A stretch of 64,000 nt of DNA from the NCBI GenBank assembly GCA_018806915.1, contig JAGKQI010000049.1, positions 1,922,001 to 1,986,000 of the forward strand. The letters are read 5' to 3'. The stretch's first letter is position 1, and each line of letters begins with the position of its first letter. This stretch comes from Phytophthora colocasiae. Its lineage: Eukaryota; Oomycota; Peronosporomycetes; Peronosporales; Peronosporaceae. The notes under the pieces are model-generated. The model saw only the letters and a program-made list of their open reading frames with translations. It searched no databases and was not told where the DNA came from. The translations under genes were made by a program, and so were the position numbers. This document shows, piece after piece, positions 32,674 to 42,938 of this stretch.

Positions 32674-33417
32674 CTATTCATCAAGATGCAACTCGAAGAC
32701 TACACTCCAATCGTCCTCATCGATATGCAGTGGCCGACCAAGAGCTCCTACCAACGTAGTTACAGCTTCACAAGACGCCAACTGTACCAATGGATGTTGG
32801 TGCACTGTGAAACCTGTCTCCATAGCTGTTCGAACAAAGTGCGAGGCGGTACACTTCTTCACGTCGCATGCTCCTTCACAAGTGGCTCGACACGCATCCA
32901 TCGAGAGGAGCGCCACAGACTTTGCTCCAGGACGGAGAACAGAACGGATAGTCTCAAGTAACGGGGCGTGCAGCCCTCGACCTAACTGCGTAATCTCGCT
33001 ACCCAACACGGTGTCAAACTTGTGTGCGAACGGCGCAATGGATTCGTCGACGCCCCATTCTAGCTCTCCACTTGAAGCGACAGGCAATCCTTCAACTTCA
33101 CGCTCAGCCCAGAGATGACAGTTCTTGGTGATGTTCTTCTCCAGTAAATCCGGGTATTCATCCGTTAAAACCACGGATTTGGCGCTCAGCGCGGCTGCCA
33201 CCAGTCCGCACAATCCGCAACCAGCACCCAGCTCGATCACGTCGCGTCCTTGAACCATGTCGTGACTATTTTTCTGAAGGAACTCGCAGAGTATAAGCGC
33301 ACCAGCCCATACTTCACCACCTAATCCATCCACCTTAGTAGTATCCTGCACTACTCGAACAGAGAAGCCGCTACATAGACGGAATTCAGCCTCATGCTCC
33401 TGCTGCTTGGTAGTCAT
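32674..33417 (-). CDS. METTL21-like protein lysine methyltransferase
   Basis: 247 residues, intronless. Rossmann-type methyltransferase of the Methyltransf_16 family: GGEVWAGALILCEFL, the SAM-binding VIELGAGCGLCGLVAA, the motif II acid in VLTDEYPDLLEKNITKN, and FDTVLGSEITQLGRGLHAPLLETI in place of the usual DxxY-type motif. Members methylate lysines on chaperones, elongation factors and similar proteins; the target here cannot be told. The start ATG at 33417 is only 10 bp from the left end of a pogo-like DNA transposon, so its 5' leader and promoter must now lie in transposon DNA. Confidence 0.85.
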   Translation of the reverse strand: MTTKQQEHEAEFRLCSGFSVRVVQDTTKVDGLGGEVWAGALILCEFLQKNSHDMVQGRDVIELGAGCGLCGLVAAALSAKSVVLTDEYPDLLEKNITKNCHLWAEREVEGLPVASSGELEWGVDESIAPFAHKFDTVLGSEITQLGRGLHAPLLETIRSVLRPGAKSVALLSMDACRATCEGACDVKKCTASHFVRTAMETGFTVHQHPLVQLASCEAVTTLVGALGRPLHIDEDDWSVVFELHLDE

Positions 33418-33427
33418 TTTGCAAATA

Positions 33428-33455
33428 CCGACTTCCTCTGTTTATACCGGTCACC
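33428..33455 (+). repeat. Left terminal inverted repeat, 28 bp
   Basis: Begins CCGACTTCCTCTGTTTATA and ends CGGTCACC. Its reverse complement is found at 36588-36615 with one mismatch. Confidence 0.88.
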
Positions 33456-33596
33456 TGCATATAACGGTCAGCCAATCACAATCAAGAAAGAGAATAGTGA
33501 ATTTCCTCTGCTTATAACGGTCGTACAAAACCGAATCACAACGGTACCGCGTTTTTGACACTGAACGCTGTACCAGTCATTTCAAGTTGACAATGC

Positions 33597-33830
33597 GCGG
33601 CAAACGACGAGCGTCATTCACGGCAGGAGAAAAACTTGCCGTGATAAATGCGGTGGGGGAGCCTCCGGACATCCGCAAGGCTATACGCTGTTCTATCCTG
33701 ATCTAAGTCCTGCCGTCTACGACTTCCGGCGGTGGTGGAGTCGTGGATTAGAGAAAAAGATAAAATCAAAGAGCAGTGTCAAATGCCGCACGGGAAGAAA
33801 AAGAAGAAAGCTCGTCCAAAAGGAGTAGGT
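33597..33830 (+). pseudogene. Transposase N-terminal fragment (helix-turn-helix like)
   Basis: From the ATG near 33593: MRGKRRASFTAGEKLAVINA, which resembles the basic N-terminal DNA-binding segment of oomycete transposases. The frame is shifted at about 33700 and continues as LFYPDLSPAVYDFRRWW and a lysine-rich end. No complete domain remains, and the identification rests on the resemblance and the location inside the inverted repeats. Confidence 0.4.
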
Positions 33831-33954
33831 ACTGTACTACACCGATCGACAGAATCCATATAAAAAGGACGCCTGTGATATAAAATTGTGTGCACATTTT
33901 GGTTTCAACCAATCAAATTGCCCGATGCAGCGTTCAATCGCTAAAATAAAACTC

Positions 33955-34011
33955 CACCAGCCACTCGATAAAACGGAGGTCTCCACCAGCCACTCGATAA
34001 AATGGAGGAAG
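33955..34011. repeat. Two-copy tandem repeat, about 29 bp
   Basis: The unit CTCCACCAGCCACTCGATAA plus nine more bases occurs twice in a row, with one difference (AACGGAGG, then AATGGAGG). It lies inside the transposon and has no evident function. Confidence 0.7.
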
Positions 34012-34387
34012 CGGACGAGGAGTCCTCGCAGCCCCAGGGGTTCCGAAAATGTAATTGTTATTGCAAGCCAAAAAAATGCAATAAAAATAATTCTGCATGT
34101 TGCACTGCAGGTGTGCCAGAAAATTATTGGGATTATTGCAGCGCAATATATAGACGAATAGAGCTGATTTTCAGTATCGAACTATAACCGCAGTACTTGA
34201 CAAAGGGTGTATTTGCAGCTGGACTTCAGAATTCGGTCAGCAAATTCGCATTTCCACTTACATTACGCTTATAGTCACTAAAGGAAGAAGCCGCTCACAG
34301 ATTTTGGAAGTAACGCCAGAGATGAGAATTTGTTAAGTGTCTACGCATATAGGGAGCGATGGAAAATACCCCAGTGAATGGCGCAGT

Positions 34388-34744
34388 TCACAACTGCGTC
34401 GCGTCCAGATCTTCCTCCTCCGACCCAGACGACTCGCCCAACACGTCGTTCTCTACGCTGGTGTGACGCGAAGTAGCCTCGACGCCCACGTAGCTATGGC
34501 GGCGCGAATTGGTTTCAACTCGTACTCTGCGGTTGAGCCGGTATTCTCTCTGCCTCTCCTCTTCGTACTCTTCTCCGTCAAGACCGATGCCTCTGAGGCG
34601 ACACTCATATTTGCGATAGTTGTCTCCGTCCACGGCACGGAGTGGACGCAGACGGACGTGCACATTTGTCAGCGCCAGACATGCCTTAAAGTACATGTCG
34701 TACCTGCATTCGTCCCAGCGATATTTCAGTGGCGGGCATGTCAA
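34388..34744 (-). pseudogene. DDE transposase C-terminal fragment, Harbinger-like
   Basis: An open minus-strand frame of 118 residues (CPPLKYRWDECRYDMYFKAC, then LALTNVHVRLRPLRA). It looks like the C-terminal end of a DDE_4 (PIF/Harbinger type) transposase, where a helical segment near CxALTN follows the catalytic part. There is no ATG-supported beginning and no catalytic triad. It is probably a remnant of the same old element as the BED-like segment at 35279-35569 on the same strand. Confidence 0.4.
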
Positions 34745-35074
34745 TGCGAATTGGAGGAGGTGGATTCGGAAGTGAGTCCGCGAAGGCAGCTTCGCTTTAG
34801 AGCTGCTCTTATATAGCCGGCTGCGGATTATAGTGAGGAAGTGCGCAATTCGAAGTAAATTCCTAATTCGAGTACATTCTAGAACTTCGAAACTATAGGC
34901 GCTTATATACGCTGGATTCCGAAATCAGGATTTGAAGGAAGATTGTACTTTCCAAGTGCGAAAAGTGTCAAATACCGTTCCTTTGCTCTAATGTACCGAA
35001 GGTGTATATTGGTAGATTATTGGGAACGATCTTGCGAACTGTACTCGCATTCCGACCTCACGAGTCAGTAAGCC

Positions 35075-35569
35075 CATGTACTTGATCAAACTGTCCGTAG
35101 ATAAGCTGTCGATCTTCACGTAGTCGGTAGCAGCTTACGAGTCGCAAAACGTAAACGGAAAGTTGCAGGAGATCGTCATGTCGATCCAAGAGTAAATCTT
35201 GAAAGACTTGTCGTCGATGTAGCCCACAAGAGTGCCACTGTTGTTGCCGGCATTTGCCATTTCCAATAGGAAATTTTAGTGCCACATGAAGACATGCTGA
35301 AGGAGGTTGGTATACCCCGTGTTTGCCTCCATCTTGCGCTGAACACCACATCTACACTTGTAGTACGCTGTTACATTTCCTTCAATGTTCTCGACATTTT
35401 TGTAGTAGAACTGAGCAACCTGCTTGGATGTATATGGCGCCGTCGACTTTTTCTTGTTGGTTGTCTCCTTTCTCGCTTTTTCATACGGTTGTTTTGGCTT
35501 GGGGGTATTTGAACGCTTGGGCAGAGCCTTGGACGACTTTGAGCGTGACGAATTCTTGAATGGAGCCAT
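35075..35569 (-). pseudogene. BED-like zinc-finger transposase N-terminus with stops
   Basis: The frame starts MAPFKNSSRSKSSKALPKRS and reaches a BED-type finger: VAQFYYKNVENIEG, YYKCRCGVQRKMEANTGYTN and LLQHVFMWH. The pattern Cys-x-Cys and later His-x4-His fits a BED finger. The same frame continues through TAA at 35279-35281 and a second stop at about 35126, with sensible sequence between (GTLVGYIDDKSFKIYSWID). It is therefore a decayed transposase N-terminal region nested within the pogo-like element. Confidence 0.55.
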
Positions 35570-35879
35570 GGTAGAGGTGCTAAAACAGCAAATTTGAATC
35601 TGAATCTAGAAGCATGGTGACGCTTGAGACTAACAAAGCGCCCTGAACCACCAATCTACAATTAACCGGTTGGTTGGAACTTCCAACTTGGAAGACACTA
35701 GGGGTACTGAAGGTTATTGGTCGGTAAACTTGAAAGAAAATAATTGGAAGCTTCGAAATGTGAACCTGGAAATAAATTATTTTTTCGCTGAAAACGAAAA
35801 AAATAAATAATCAATGACATTTTCGGAACCCCTGCGCAGCCCCCACCACCCGCGACAGTATTGCAGGAAGCAAAGGAGG

Positions 35880-36490
35880 TTGCCACACACAGGCCTCCTT
35901 GACGAGGTGTACGCGCCAGCCAAACAACGCCGCATGCACTACACAATACAAGAAAAACGACGTGTCCTTTTAAGCTATAGAGGGGCTAAGCCAACGCAAA
36001 GCTACGCAAGAGCAACAGCTACTGCTACGACGGCGAAAGGAGAGCGCTTGGCTACGATAAAGCGTGCCATTTCAGCCTGGGAATCCATTAAACCGTCACT
36101 AGTGCAATTTTTAGTGCAAAATACAGCTGCTCTCTATCTTTTACCAAAATCGATATTAATTCGCTTTCACATAACCAGTCTACACGCGCCGAACAGACTT
36201 TGCACCTGCGGGAAAGTGGTCGTTGCATTCTGTCGATCGGTGTATCACTAGAAGCTGAACAGGAACTTGTTAAATGGGTAAACGACCTCCGAAAGGAGGG
36301 CGTACCTATTTCAAATCTGATGTTAGCGTTAGAGGCCAAAGACGTAGCTACAAGCTATGGCGTTACTGAGTTTGACGCGTCATGGAGTTGGTCCCCGGCT
36401 TTTAAATCTCGGCATAAGCTTTCAATGTGTGTCAGAACAAGGCAAGGGCAAAAAACACCGGAAGATTTCGCTGTAGGAGAAGTTGGATAC
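35880..36490 (+). pseudogene. Pogo-type transposase N-terminal region (CENP-B-like HTH)
   Basis: Two frames join. The first holds a psq-like helix-turn-helix (MHYTIQEKRRVLLSY, then IKRAISAWESIKPSLVQF). The second, from about 36200, holds the CENP-B-type domain (SLEAEQELVKWVNDLRKEG, ISNLMLALEAKDVATSYGV and FDASWSWSPAFKSRHKLSM). This tandem arrangement belongs to pogo/Tigger transposases. The reading stops before the DDE domain, and one frameshift separates the two parts. Confidence 0.6.
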
Positions 36491-36587
36491 ATAACAGTAT
36501 TTTTTTATTTTATGTTTTTTTTAATTCTTTAATTCTGTAGCCATCTGTACATGCATGATCATGGTGGTACGGTGTACCATGTACACG

Positions 36588-36615
36588 GGTGACCGTTATA
36601 AACAGAGGAAGTCGG
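36588..36615 (-). repeat. Right terminal inverted repeat, 28 bp
   Basis: Begins GGTGACCGTTATAAACAG and ends GAAGTCGG, the inverse of 33428-33455 with one mismatch, followed by TA. Confidence 0.88.
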
Positions 36616-36650
36616 TACTGTAACGGTCAAAATGACAATCCTCGACTTAC

Positions 36651-36658
36651 TGACGTCA
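36651..36658. promoter_or_regulatory. TGACGTCA palindrome upstream of SDA1
   Basis: A perfect CRE-type octamer 125 bp upstream of the SDA1 ATG, in the 167 bp left between that start and the transposon. The same octamer is at 20945-20952. A bZIP binding role is inference. Confidence 0.3.
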
Positions 36659-36782
36659 CTATCTCGAGGTAATTTAGTTTAGCAAATGGGTGGAGGCCCT
36701 GGCAACAAACATCAAAGGACACACACACTGCTTGGCAGTGCACTCTGGCTAAACCTCTGTGCTTGACGTGTGTATCGCGACT

Positions 36783-38882
36783 ATGGAGGCTGTGAACGCG
36801 TCTCGTCCGGATGTGATCGGCAAGCTGCCGCAGCTGCAGAACATGGTCAAGCGCGACCCGGTGGGCTACCGCACCGAGTTCCTCATGCAACAACGCCACT
36901 TCGAGAGCGAGTATCAACTTTTCCTGCTGCAGCCCACGAAGGAATCTGCCCACTTTGGCGCGTTGGTGAACTTCCTGAGCCATGTAGCCAAGTGTTACCC
37001 TGTGGAGATGGCGGCCTTCCCGGAGCAGATCATGGCACTACTACGTGACAACTACCTAGTTCTGGAGCCAGAGTTGCGGAAGACACTGGTACAGAGCTTG
37101 ATGCTACTGCGCAACCGCGGCCTAGTAGACGCCATTACGCTGCTGAAACTCTTCTTCGAGTTATTCCGTTGCCCGGACAAACGTCTGCGTGAGTTGCTGT
37201 ACAAACACATCGTGTCGGATATCCGCCAACTGAACGCCACATCACGCAATGTAAAGGTGAATAAGGCTCTGCAGAACTTCCTGTTTGAAATGCTCAAAGA
37301 CGAGAGCGAACACGCCGCCATCAAGTCACTGCAGGTGTTGATGGAGCTCTTTAAGCGCAAAATCTGGCACGACCAACGCAGCGTGAACGTCATTGTTACA
37401 GCTTGCACTAGCAAGAACACGAAGCTGCTTGTGATGGCGCTTAGCTTCTTTTTGGGAATTGATGAGGACATTCTGGAGGATGAAGAACAGCAGAAGAAGG
37501 AGAAAAAGGCGCTCGTTGCAGTGGATTTCCACTCCCACTCAAAGAAGACGAAGAAGCGTCAGCGTGATACGCTACAGGCTCTTTACAAGAACAAGCGAGC
37601 GCGCAAGCGCGAACTCGACTTCATGGCCACATTCCCTGCTATCGAACTGCTGAATGACCCTCAAGGTATTGCTGAGCGTCAACTCAAGTTGCTGAAGGGT
37701 TGCACAGAGCGTTTTGAGGTGAAACTACTGATGATGAACTTTATCGGTCGCGTCCTTGGCTTCCACAAGCTTGTGGTGCTACCTTTTTACCCGCTTCTGC
37801 AGCGTTATTTGCAGTCTCACCAGCAGAATGTGACTGCCATTTTGGCGTATTTTGTGCAGTCGTGCCACGACGAAATCCCGCCGGAGGAGCTGCTGCCTAT
37901 TGTAAAAAGCATTGCTCACAACTTTGTTACGGAGCGGTGCTCATCTGAGGTGATTGCTGTTGGTATCAACTCGCTGCGAGAGCTTTTCCGTCGCGTCCCT
38001 CTGTTGCTCGAGTGCGAAGGTATGGATGTTCTTGTGGCCGATTTGGTCCAGTACAACCGCGCACGCGACAAAACTATCGTCATGGCAGCTCGTGGTGTAC
38101 TTAACCTCATTCGTGACATTCATCCGGCGCTGCTCAAGCGCAAGAACCGTGGCAAATTTCACAATGAAGCAGCCAAACCCCATCGCTTCGGTGAGCTTGT
38201 GGCGAGCGAAGGTGTGGACGGCGCGGAGCTTCTTGCGGAAGCTGAAGCAGCTGGACGCTTTGACGGAGAGGACAACAATGATGGGTGGGAGGTTGCTTCA
38301 TCTACGTCTGACGAGGATGGATCAGAGGATGAGTGGGTGGATCTTTCGTCCGATGAGGAGGACAACAAGGGTGACAACGACGATGAACCCAATGGTGATG
38401 ACGCCGAGGAGGAGAGTACTGAGGAAACCGCTATTGACCAGAAGGATCGATTGGATGCTCGTCGCATTCTGACACCGCTTGACTTTGAACGCATTGAAAT
38501 CCTGAAGAAAGAGCGCGATGCAGCGTTGAAGGACCCGAAGTCACGCAGCAAGCGCAAGGCTGAGGAGGACGCAGCTAAGGCAAGCTCAGATGCTACGAAG
38601 GTTAATCCTACTGATCTCGAGGGTTACTCCAAGAAGAAGCGTTTGACTCAAGAGGAACGTCTTCGTGTCGTCCTGGAAGGTCGCGAGGACTACAAACATA
38701 AGCGCTCAGGTGGTGGTACAACGAATACTGAGAAGAAACGTCTCAAACACTTCATGATGATTAAGAAGAGCAAGTCAGTGCAATCGAAGGTGCTTGTTTC
38801 AGCTCGCCAAATTCAGAGCCAGAAGAACCGAGTCGTGAAGAAGATTCTAAAGCACGACGCGAAGAAGCGCCGTAAGATTTAG
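36783..38882 (+). CDS. SDAD1: SDA1 family ribosome biogenesis protein
   Basis: 699 residues from ATG 36783 (human SDAD1 is 687), intronless. The NUC130/3NT and SDA1 domains are evident: LPQLQNMVKRDPVGYRTEFL, then LLRNRGLVDAITLLKLFFELF, ALSFFLGIDEDI and HIVSDIRQLNATSRNVKVN. A long acidic region (about residues 495-560) precedes a basic C-terminus (GRED, then KRSGGGTTNTEKKRLKHFMM, ending KKILKHDAKKRRKI). SDA1 is a nuclear protein needed for export of the 60S ribosomal subunit and for passage of Start in yeast. Its promoter region is very short because a pogo-like transposon ends 167 bp upstream. Confidence 0.93.
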   Translation: MEAVNASRPDVIGKLPQLQNMVKRDPVGYRTEFLMQQRHFESEYQLFLLQPTKESAHFGALVNFLSHVAKCYPVEMAAFPEQIMALLRDNYLVLEPELRKTLVQSLMLLRNRGLVDAITLLKLFFELFRCPDKRLRELLYKHIVSDIRQLNATSRNVKVNKALQNFLFEMLKDESEHAAIKSLQVLMELFKRKIWHDQRSVNVIVTACTSKNTKLLVMALSFFLGIDEDILEDEEQQKKEKKALVAVDFHSHSKKTKKRQRDTLQALYKNKRARKRELDFMATFPAIELLNDPQGIAERQLKLLKGCTERFEVKLLMMNFIGRVLGFHKLVVLPFYPLLQRYLQSHQQNVTAILAYFVQSCHDEIPPEELLPIVKSIAHNFVTERCSSEVIAVGINSLRELFRRVPLLLECEGMDVLVADLVQYNRARDKTIVMAARGVLNLIRDIHPALLKRKNRGKFHNEAAKPHRFGELVASEGVDGAELLAEAEAAGRFDGEDNNDGWEVASSTSDEDGSEDEWVDLSSDEEDNKGDNDDEPNGDDAEEESTEETAIDQKDRLDARRILTPLDFERIEILKKERDAALKDPKSRSKRKAEEDAAKASSDATKVNPTDLEGYSKKKRLTQEERLRVVLEGREDYKHKRSGGGTTNTEKKRLKHFMMIKKSKSVQSKVLVSARQIQSQKNRVVKKILKHDAKKRRKI

Positions 38883-39056
38883 AGATAGATATTCACGAGG
38901 TCGGTAAGATTGCTTTTCCGTTGGTGTTGTTACAAACATTTCTTGCTGAATGAACATTGCCGCTTGCTATTTCCATATTGAACGCTAGCCCCCACGTTTT
39001 CACTTGGCTCCCTCATCGACAGCTCCTGTTCGCTATTCTTCTAAAGCTGAGATAGC

Positions 39057-40830
39057 TTAAATCTCCATTGACTTCTGCTGCTTCAAATGAAGTTCGGCCT
39101 GAATTTCCTGAATGGTCTTGCCCTTCGTCTCAGGAATGTATTTGAGCGTGAATGCCAGCGCCATGCACAGCGCGATACAGAACGGCACAAAAGTGTACTC
39201 GCCTAGTTCACGCTGCATGGTTGGGAACGTCAGCCCAACCAAAAAACTGCACGACCAGTTAACCATAGTGGCAATGCTCATTGCAGTAGGGCGCGGCTTG
39301 GCAGGGAACATTTCGGCCACAATCAGCCACGGAATGGGGCCCAAACCAATTTCAAAGAACCACACAAAGCACATGACGCCGCCCACACTAGCCATGCTCG
39401 CAAACGGAAGCGCGTTCATCAATCCCAGTGTCAGCACAATGCTGGAGAAGATCATACCGATCGCAGAGTAAATTAGTAACGGTCGGCGACCGGCCGTATC
39501 CATTAGCACCAGCGCAACACCAGTCGAAATAACGTTCACAGTGTACACCAAAGTAGCACCCACCAGAGGATCCTTCAAGCCAACGTTCTTGAAGAAAGAG
39601 CTAGCATAGAACATGACAGCGTTGATACCACTGAACTGCTGAGCAACTTGCAGCACCACTGCCGCCACAAGCGGGAAACGAATACTTCGGTCCCTGAGGA
39701 TATCCCAGATCCCTGTGTTCGCACCCGACTCATTGTCACTAGCTGAGCAAATACTGTCGATTTCCTCGTATACATCGTTTGAGCCACGCAGCCGGCGCAG
39801 AATATCAGCAGCCTCTTTGGGGCGGTTCTTAGTAAGCAGCCAACGCGGACTTTCAGTAAGCAGTGACGCCAAGGCCAGTTGCAGAATCCCCGGGACGGCT
39901 GTAAACCCGAACAGCAAGCGCCAACCAGGTTGAGCAATTCCTCGACTTTCTCCAGAATACTTGAACGCCAGAAGATCGGCAGCTAAAATGCCCATGACCA
40001 TAAACAACTGGTAGCCTGTGCCTAAGGCACCACGCAAGTTGGGCGGTGCAAGCTCACCAAGATACAGCGGCACTACAACACTCACTGTTCCCGAGGCAAA
40101 GCCCACCAAGAAACGGCCCAAAATCAGCGCGTAGATGTTGACAGACAACGCCATGATGGCGCCAGCAATGATGAATAGGAACGAGTCCACCAACAGAGCT
40201 TTCTTGCGACCCAGTGCAGTACTCACTTGACCTGCAGTAAGCGAGCCAATTGGACCGCCAACTGCGAAGATAGACACACAGATAGCCCACTGCATGTCCG
40301 AGTGGCCAGGGAAAATAATATCCGGATTGATGCCTCCAGTCACACCCGTATTGTAGCCGAACTGAAAGGCGCTCATTAGAGCGACACCGCAGCTCAGCAG
40401 CAATGGAAACGTGTAACCTGGCTCAGGGAATTCATCATCAGCTCCGAGCAGCGGTTGCTCTTCGCCCGCTCGGGCCACGAGGTTGGTGAATGAGCCCCAT
40501 GAGCTGCGAGACTTGAGGTTGGAGAAGCTGCGCTCACGCTGGAAGGACTGCCGGCGCATACCAGGCAGCACCGAGAACGGCAACTCCTGGTACAAACGCT
40601 TTTGCTCCTCGACTGCATTTTGTCACACGTCACAAGTTGAACATGCGTGAGTTAGACCGGGCGAACGTTAATTACACCCTTGACGGGGACAAGACAAATT
40701 GGCATCAATGCTTACCATAGAACTGAAGGTTTTGTGCTGTGTTGCTGCGCTTCTTGAGACCTTCGGCGATCTTTAGGTCGGCCCAGCTGCCATTGGTGCC
40801 TAGCGCCACATCACTCTGGGAGTGCTGCAT
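39057..40830 (-). CDS. MFS sugar transporter, GLUT-like, two exons
   Basis: Exon 1 40830-40716 and exon 2 40612-39057, with a 103-nt intron; the phases close to 556 residues. About 90 N-terminal residues are cytosolic and Ser/Arg-rich. Then come sugar-porter signatures: SAFQFGYNTGVTGGIN in helix 1, ALGRKKALL, GRFLVGFASGTVSVVVPLYLGE, ESPRWLL, AQQFSGINAVMFYASSFF, DTAGRRPLL, GLGPIPWLIVAEMFP and PETKGK. The QQFSGIN and GPIPWLIVAEMFP motifs resemble the animal GLUT branch, so it is more likely a glucose facilitator than the transporter at 6821-8356. Without the first exon the frame has no ATG, which supports the intron. It faces PSD on the same strand. Confidence 0.9.
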
Positions 40831-41387
40831 CCTTGCCAAAACCGTTTCGTTTGGGACTGGAACTGCCTGGTGTCTGCTGCTCAGTTCTCGTGGCTGCTTG
40901 TGGATCGGGCGACCTGAACTCCTGCAAGCGAGAAGGCGAATGAGCCAAGCTGCTTCGTGCTGTTGTTGTGCCAAGATCGCGTAACGACAGCAATTTATGT
41001 TGCAAACGGGGTTTGTTATTGAAGTATCGATGGGGTCTACCAAAATCGGATTATCTTAATCAAGCTCCCATTCGAATTTTGTTATTGACGCATATAGATG
41101 TTTGTATGAGTTGGAAACTCCATTCCACAGTTTTTCGAATCAAGATGAAAAAAATTATTGGAAACCTTCACCCGATGCAAAAGCACTTGAAGGTGAGGCC
41201 CATAATCAAGTACGTGGTGGACTCTTCGAGTTTGCTATGTGTTGCGGCAAGATGCAATGAAACACGACACTCTGTTCAAGAAAATACCCGGATCAACATT
41301 TATCGATGGCTTTAGTTTAGTCGCGTTAATTTTGCAAAACAATACGCGCAGTATTAGCGGCACTAGTTTTGGTATGGCCGTTAACCA
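40831..41387. other. Intergenic, promoter of the GLUT-like transporter
   Basis: About 560 bp between the transporter start and the 3' end of PSD, both on the minus strand. Short ORFs but no recognised domain, no Inr match and no repeat were seen. Confidence 0.4.
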
Positions 41388-42756
41388 CTACTTCACTTGT
41401 CCGATGCATCTACCAAGAATCAACTGTGTGCACAAGTTAGTTGTTAGAATCGAATTATATAAAACCAGTACGAACTCTCAGCTGCCTACCTTGTCTCCAG
41501 GCTTGATAGTGAACTGGAACGACTCAGGAGCTTCGAAAACTAGCACCACCGTGGAGCCCAACTGTGAGCACGCAACGATAGTTAGCAGACAAACACATAT
41601 TCTGACAGGAATTCGATCAAACCTTAAATTGTGCCATCTCTTCGCCGCGCGTAGTATCCACCTGACCACCATAGTTCTTCGTCATACACTGGCCCACCAG
41701 TGGGTCCTGCACAGCAGTATTTGTTCGGAACTCCGGCTCCTTCGTGATGACAATGGAACCAACATTGGTGGCGCCAACTGCAGTGAGAGAAAAGAAACCG
41801 TGCTCCCATTCACCCACCAATGCCACACGCTCGTTCTCAACGAAAAGACTCGGGATCAGGTGTGCAGCAGTCTGGTTGACAGGGAAAAGGTTACCAGGGA
41901 AGTGGCGACGTTCCTCAACCTTCCAGTTCACTGGAGCGTGAACGCGATGGTAGTCACCAGGCGCAAGATAAAGCACACAATGGAACATTTTCTTGCCCTT
42001 GGAAGTAGTGGTCTTCTTAGTGAAGAAAGAGGGAAGGTCGCCAAGGAACTCGTCCAGGCGGTAACGAGCGCCCTTGATCTGTTCCAACGTCGGCACAGTG
42101 GTCGAGTCATTCACCACACCGATAGAGGCCACAGTTCCGTCGACAGGGCTAGCAAGATGACTAGGAACCGTGTCAAACGGGCGGACACCCTCTTTTAACG
42201 GGCGCGAGAAGAACTCACCGAGGTTGGCATAGTCTTGGAGCGGGTACTTCATCTCATCCAGTTTGCAGTTAAACACGGCTGTCCACGCCTTGTAAACTGG
42301 TTCACGCAGCCACGACGGACTACAGACAGAACAGCACAAGGTATAAGTGTTAAAATAAATTCTGTATAAACCGTAGCATATCCATCCGTACAGCTCTTTG
42401 TCGTGCACTGAGCCCCAGAGGCGACTAGCAGCTCGATAGGGGAAAAGCTTCAACGACTGCAGCTGGCGCTCTGTGGCCATTGTGTCCTCAAACGCTGTGC
42501 GTTCACCGGGTAAACGACTTAGCGCTGCAGCCGGATGCGCCTTGCGTTCCTCGTCCGTGGGGTGGTTCAGATGATGCCACTGCAGGAAGCCGATGAGGGC
42601 AAAGCCCATGGTGGCCGGGATCTTCCAGCTGCCTGCAAAGATATTGCCTCCATCTGAAGTATTCGCATTTCCACTGGTAGAGCGCTGAGAGAAGCGTCGT
42701 TGCTGCAGCTTAAGGTGCGGAGCCCCACGGCGGAACATGATGCTAATCGACACCAT
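41388..42756 (-). CDS. PSD: Phosphatidylserine decarboxylase, mitochondrial type
   Basis: Exons (minus) 42756-41623, 41561-41490 and 41423-41388; the last two introns are 61 and 66 nt; 413 residues. The N-terminus is basic and Ser-rich (MFRRGAPHLKLQQRRFSQRS) with a following membrane segment (ATMGFALIGFLQW), as for the inner-membrane enzyme. The catalytic region holds ASPVDGTVASIG, APGDYHRVHAPVNW and FVENERVALVG. The autocleavage motif LGST opens exon 2: cleavage makes the beta chain and an alpha chain whose Ser becomes the pyruvoyl cofactor. The enzyme makes phosphatidylethanolamine. The short third exon (LILGRCIGQVK) rests on splice consensus only; reading through would end at VGS instead. 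Diverges from eIF3j, 182 bp away. Confidence 0.9.
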
Positions 42757-42938
42757 CGCAGCTTTTGACGTGCGGTGTGGATGCGCTTATAATATTTGGG
42801 AGTCTAGATATATACGTTTTTACAGGCTAACATTTGGTACCATATTTATGGTACGGGTGACGCACGCTGGGCCAATGGCGGGGAGAGAAGAACAGGAAAC
42901 GCCAGTGAACCCGCACGTCGACTGCTTTGCCTGCCAAG

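Larger units (their letters stand above)
33428..36615. mobile_element. Pogo-like DNA transposon, 3.19 kb, with nested relics
   Basis: Bounded by 28-bp inverted repeats at 33428-33455 and 36588-36615 that match at 27 of 28 positions, each flanked by TA outside (33426-33427 and 36616-36617). A TA target duplication is the mark of the Tc1/mariner/pogo group. Inside are broken transposase pieces on the plus strand (33597-33830 and 35880-36490) and, between them, pieces of another transposase on the minus strand (34388-34744 and 35279-35569). No DDE catalytic domain of the pogo type is seen, so the element is non-autonomous now. Further copies of the terminal motif TTATAACGGTC occur near 33469 and 33512. 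Confidence 0.8.

Noticed and set aside
31870..33417. Methyltransferase and Yippee as one bicistronic transcript
   Set aside because: Only 92 bp separate them, but short spacing is common among all genes here and Yippee has its own ATG and introns; no evidence for coupling.
42737..42938. Long upstream frame joined to eIF3j
   Set aside because: It reads through the divergent promoter and the intron; the 13-nt exon gives the family's N-terminus instead.
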